DNA of 64,000 nt from Variovorax davisae (GTDB lineage Bacteria; Pseudomonadota; Gammaproteobacteria; Burkholderiales; Burkholderiaceae_C): positions 359,826 through 423,825 of the forward strand of contig NZ_JASZYS010000006.1 in assembly GCF_030316845.1 (NCBI RefSeq). The letters are read 5' to 3'. Below, in pieces: positions 62,894 to 64,000 of this stretch; the stretch's first letter is position 1, and the number at the start of each line of letters is the position of its first letter. The notes beneath the pieces were generated by a model that did no database searches, was not told where the DNA came from, and was given only the letters and a program-made list of their open reading frames with translations. The translations under genes and the position numbers were made by a program.

Positions 62894-63826
62894 ATGGCTC
62901 CCGGCATCCAACCTGCAGACCTCGGCTTCTTCTCGGCATTGGCCGGCGCGGGGAGCCTCAGCGCGGCGGCACGCGAGCTGGGCATCACCACGCCGGCGGT
63001 GAGCAAGCACCTGGCGCTGATGGAGTCGCGCCTGGGCGTGGCGCTGGTCAACCGGACCACGCGCCGGATGAGCCTGACCCCCGAGGGCGAGCTGTATCTG
63101 GAGCACGCCCGGCGCATCCTCGGCGAGATCGACGGCATGGCCGAGATCCTCGGGGTGGCCAAGGCCACGCCCAAGGGCCTGCTGCGGGTCAACGCGACGC
63201 TGGGCTTCGGCCGCAGCCATGTGGCGCCCATCATCTCGAAGTTCGTGCGCAAGCACCCCGAGGTCCAGGTGCAGCTGCAGCTGTCGGTGAATCCGCCGGC
63301 CCTGACCGAGGACGCTTTCGACGTCTGCATCCGCTTCGGCGCGCCGCCGGATTCGCGGGTGATCGCCCGCCAGCTGGCGCCCAACCGGAGGCTGCTGTGC
63401 GCCGCGCCGGCCTATCTCGCGAAGCATGGCATCCCCAAGGTGCCGAACGACCTCGCCAGGCACAACTGCATCGGGATCCGGCAGGGCGAAGAGGCCTACG
63501 GCGTCTGGCGGCTGGCGAGCGGCCGGGGCCGCAGCGCGACCACCGAGTCGGTCAAGACGCGGGGCAACCTGACCACCAACGACGGCGAGATCGCGGTCAG
63601 CTGGGCGCTCGATGGCCACGGCATCCTGATGCGGGCGGAATGGGACATCGAGCGCTACCTGCGCAACGGCCGGCTGGTGCAGGTGCTGCCCCACTGCTAC
63701 ACGCCGGACGCGGACATCTACGCCGTCTATCCGCAGCGCCACCAGCTGGCGGCGCGGGTGCGGGCCTTCGTGGATTTCGCGGGGCTTGTGCTTCAGCAGC
63801 CCCGGGCGTCACCAGCCGCGGCCTGA
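62894..63826 (+). CDS. LysR-family transcriptional regulator
   Basis: 310 residues of the CrgA/AaeR-like group (FFSALAGAGSLSAAARELGITTPAVSKHLALMESRLGVALVNRTTRRMSLTPEGELYL). The ligand domain contains ALTEDAFDVCIRFGAPPDS. Divergent from ttuC, with an 8-bp-arm palindrome between them, so it probably controls the ttuC-Bug-DASS genes in response to a dicarboxylate. Confidence 0.93.
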   Translation: MAPGIQPADLGFFSALAGAGSLSAAARELGITTPAVSKHLALMESRLGVALVNRTTRRMSLTPEGELYLEHARRILGEIDGMAEILGVAKATPKGLLRVNATLGFGRSHVAPIISKFVRKHPEVQVQLQLSVNPPALTEDAFDVCIRFGAPPDSRVIARQLAPNRRLLCAAPAYLAKHGIPKVPNDLARHNCIGIRQGEEAYGVWRLASGRGRSATTESVKTRGNLTTNDGEIAVSWALDGHGILMRAEWDIERYLRNGRLVQVLPHCYTPDADIYAVYPQRHQLAARVRAFVDFAGLVLQQPRASPAAA

Positions 63827-63850
63827 GCAGCGTGCGGCCGTGGAGTGGTG

Positions 63851-63877
63851 CGCCCGGAGGCTATCGGCCTCCGGGCG
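63851..63877. terminator. Strong hairpin downstream of LysR
   Basis: An 11-bp perfect GC-rich stem (63851-63861 with 63867-63877) and a 5-nt loop TATCG. No U-tract on either side, but its place between the LysR stop and a possible converging gene suits a bidirectional terminator. Confidence 0.5.
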
Positions 63878-63888
63878 GAGCCACGCAC

Positions 63889-64000
63889 TCAGCCCATTCG
63901 CCTGTGCGTCGAAGCCTTGTCGCCATCCATCTGCGAAGCGTCCGACAGCACATTGCGCCCCGTCTTTCCGATGGGTGAATCAGTATCGAAGGCTCGCTGC
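63889..64000 (-). CDS. Possible C-terminal fragment of a minus-strand gene
   Basis: A reading frame enters from the right edge and ends at TGA (63889-63891), giving about 36 residues ending in MDGDKASTHRRMG. It converges on the LysR with the hairpin between. Too short to identify, and third-position GC is lower than in neighbours, so it may be chance. Confidence 0.3.
   Translation of the reverse strand, partial: QRAFDTDSPIGKTGRNVLSDASQMDGDKASTHRRMG

Overview
The window is GC-rich, tightly packed, single-chromosome-like DNA from a Gram-negative bacterium. Three features point to a betaproteobacterium, most likely Comamonadaceae or Burkholderiales: several classical trimeric porins (LGFRGTEDLGGG signature), Bug-type tripartite-tricarboxylate receptors, and many LysR regulators. 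I see no tRNA, rRNA, CRISPR array or transposase. The stretch reads as a catabolic region built of adjacent uptake-plus-degradation modules, each with its own regulator.

Left part (1-9926): a truncated porin, a secreted or anchored serine hydrolase, a DJ-1/PfpI protein divergent from a MocR-type regulator, and then an operon with three exported enzymes (Tat SnoaL-like, Tat amidohydrolase, Sec RidA), a Bug receptor and a cytoplasmic amidohydrolase, closed by a convergent LysR gene.

Centre-left (9938-25032): a porin gene sits between two paralogous GbpR-like LysR genes. It is followed by a 13-gene operon of about 11.7 kb. Eight enzymes form a complete lower pathway from 3-hydroxyanthranilate to pyruvate and acetyl-CoA, in the order nbaE-H-J-I-G-F-C-D. 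Five genes encode a LIV-type ABC importer. Nine of the twelve gene junctions are 4-bp ATGA overlaps. The porin promoter and the operon promoter share a roughly 69-bp cis element, which ties outer-membrane entry, inner-membrane import and catabolism together.

Centre (25029-36486): a second uptake module has a LysR, two M14-like DUF2817 hydrolases, a porin, a complete Dpp-type ABC importer and a GlxA-type AraC regulator. I infer that it imports and hydrolyses a peptide or amide-like compound. Next come a Crp/Fnr regulator, an EAL phosphodiesterase and a multi-PAS diguanylate cyclase (36674-40861). After these is a TetR regulon (alcohol dehydrogenase, TetR, SDR, MFS) marked by two copies of the operator AATATGA-N6-TCATATT. 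An OmpA-type protein, a polytopic membrane protein and a 5-hydroxyisourate hydrolase-like gene follow.

Right part (48125-64000): a TetR gene faces an aromatic-degradation operon (FAH hydrolase, two-domain extradiol dioxygenase, flavin hydroxylase) across three stacked palindromes. A GntR gene faces a VOC dioxygenase plus SnoaL gene, and msrA follows. A second trio (VOC, flavin hydroxylase, FAH) lies on the opposite strand. Last are a glutathione transferase and a tartrate/dicarboxylate module (ttuC, Bug receptor, DASS symporter) with a divergent LysR.

Functions were assigned by recognising family motifs in the translated sequence; no database search was run.
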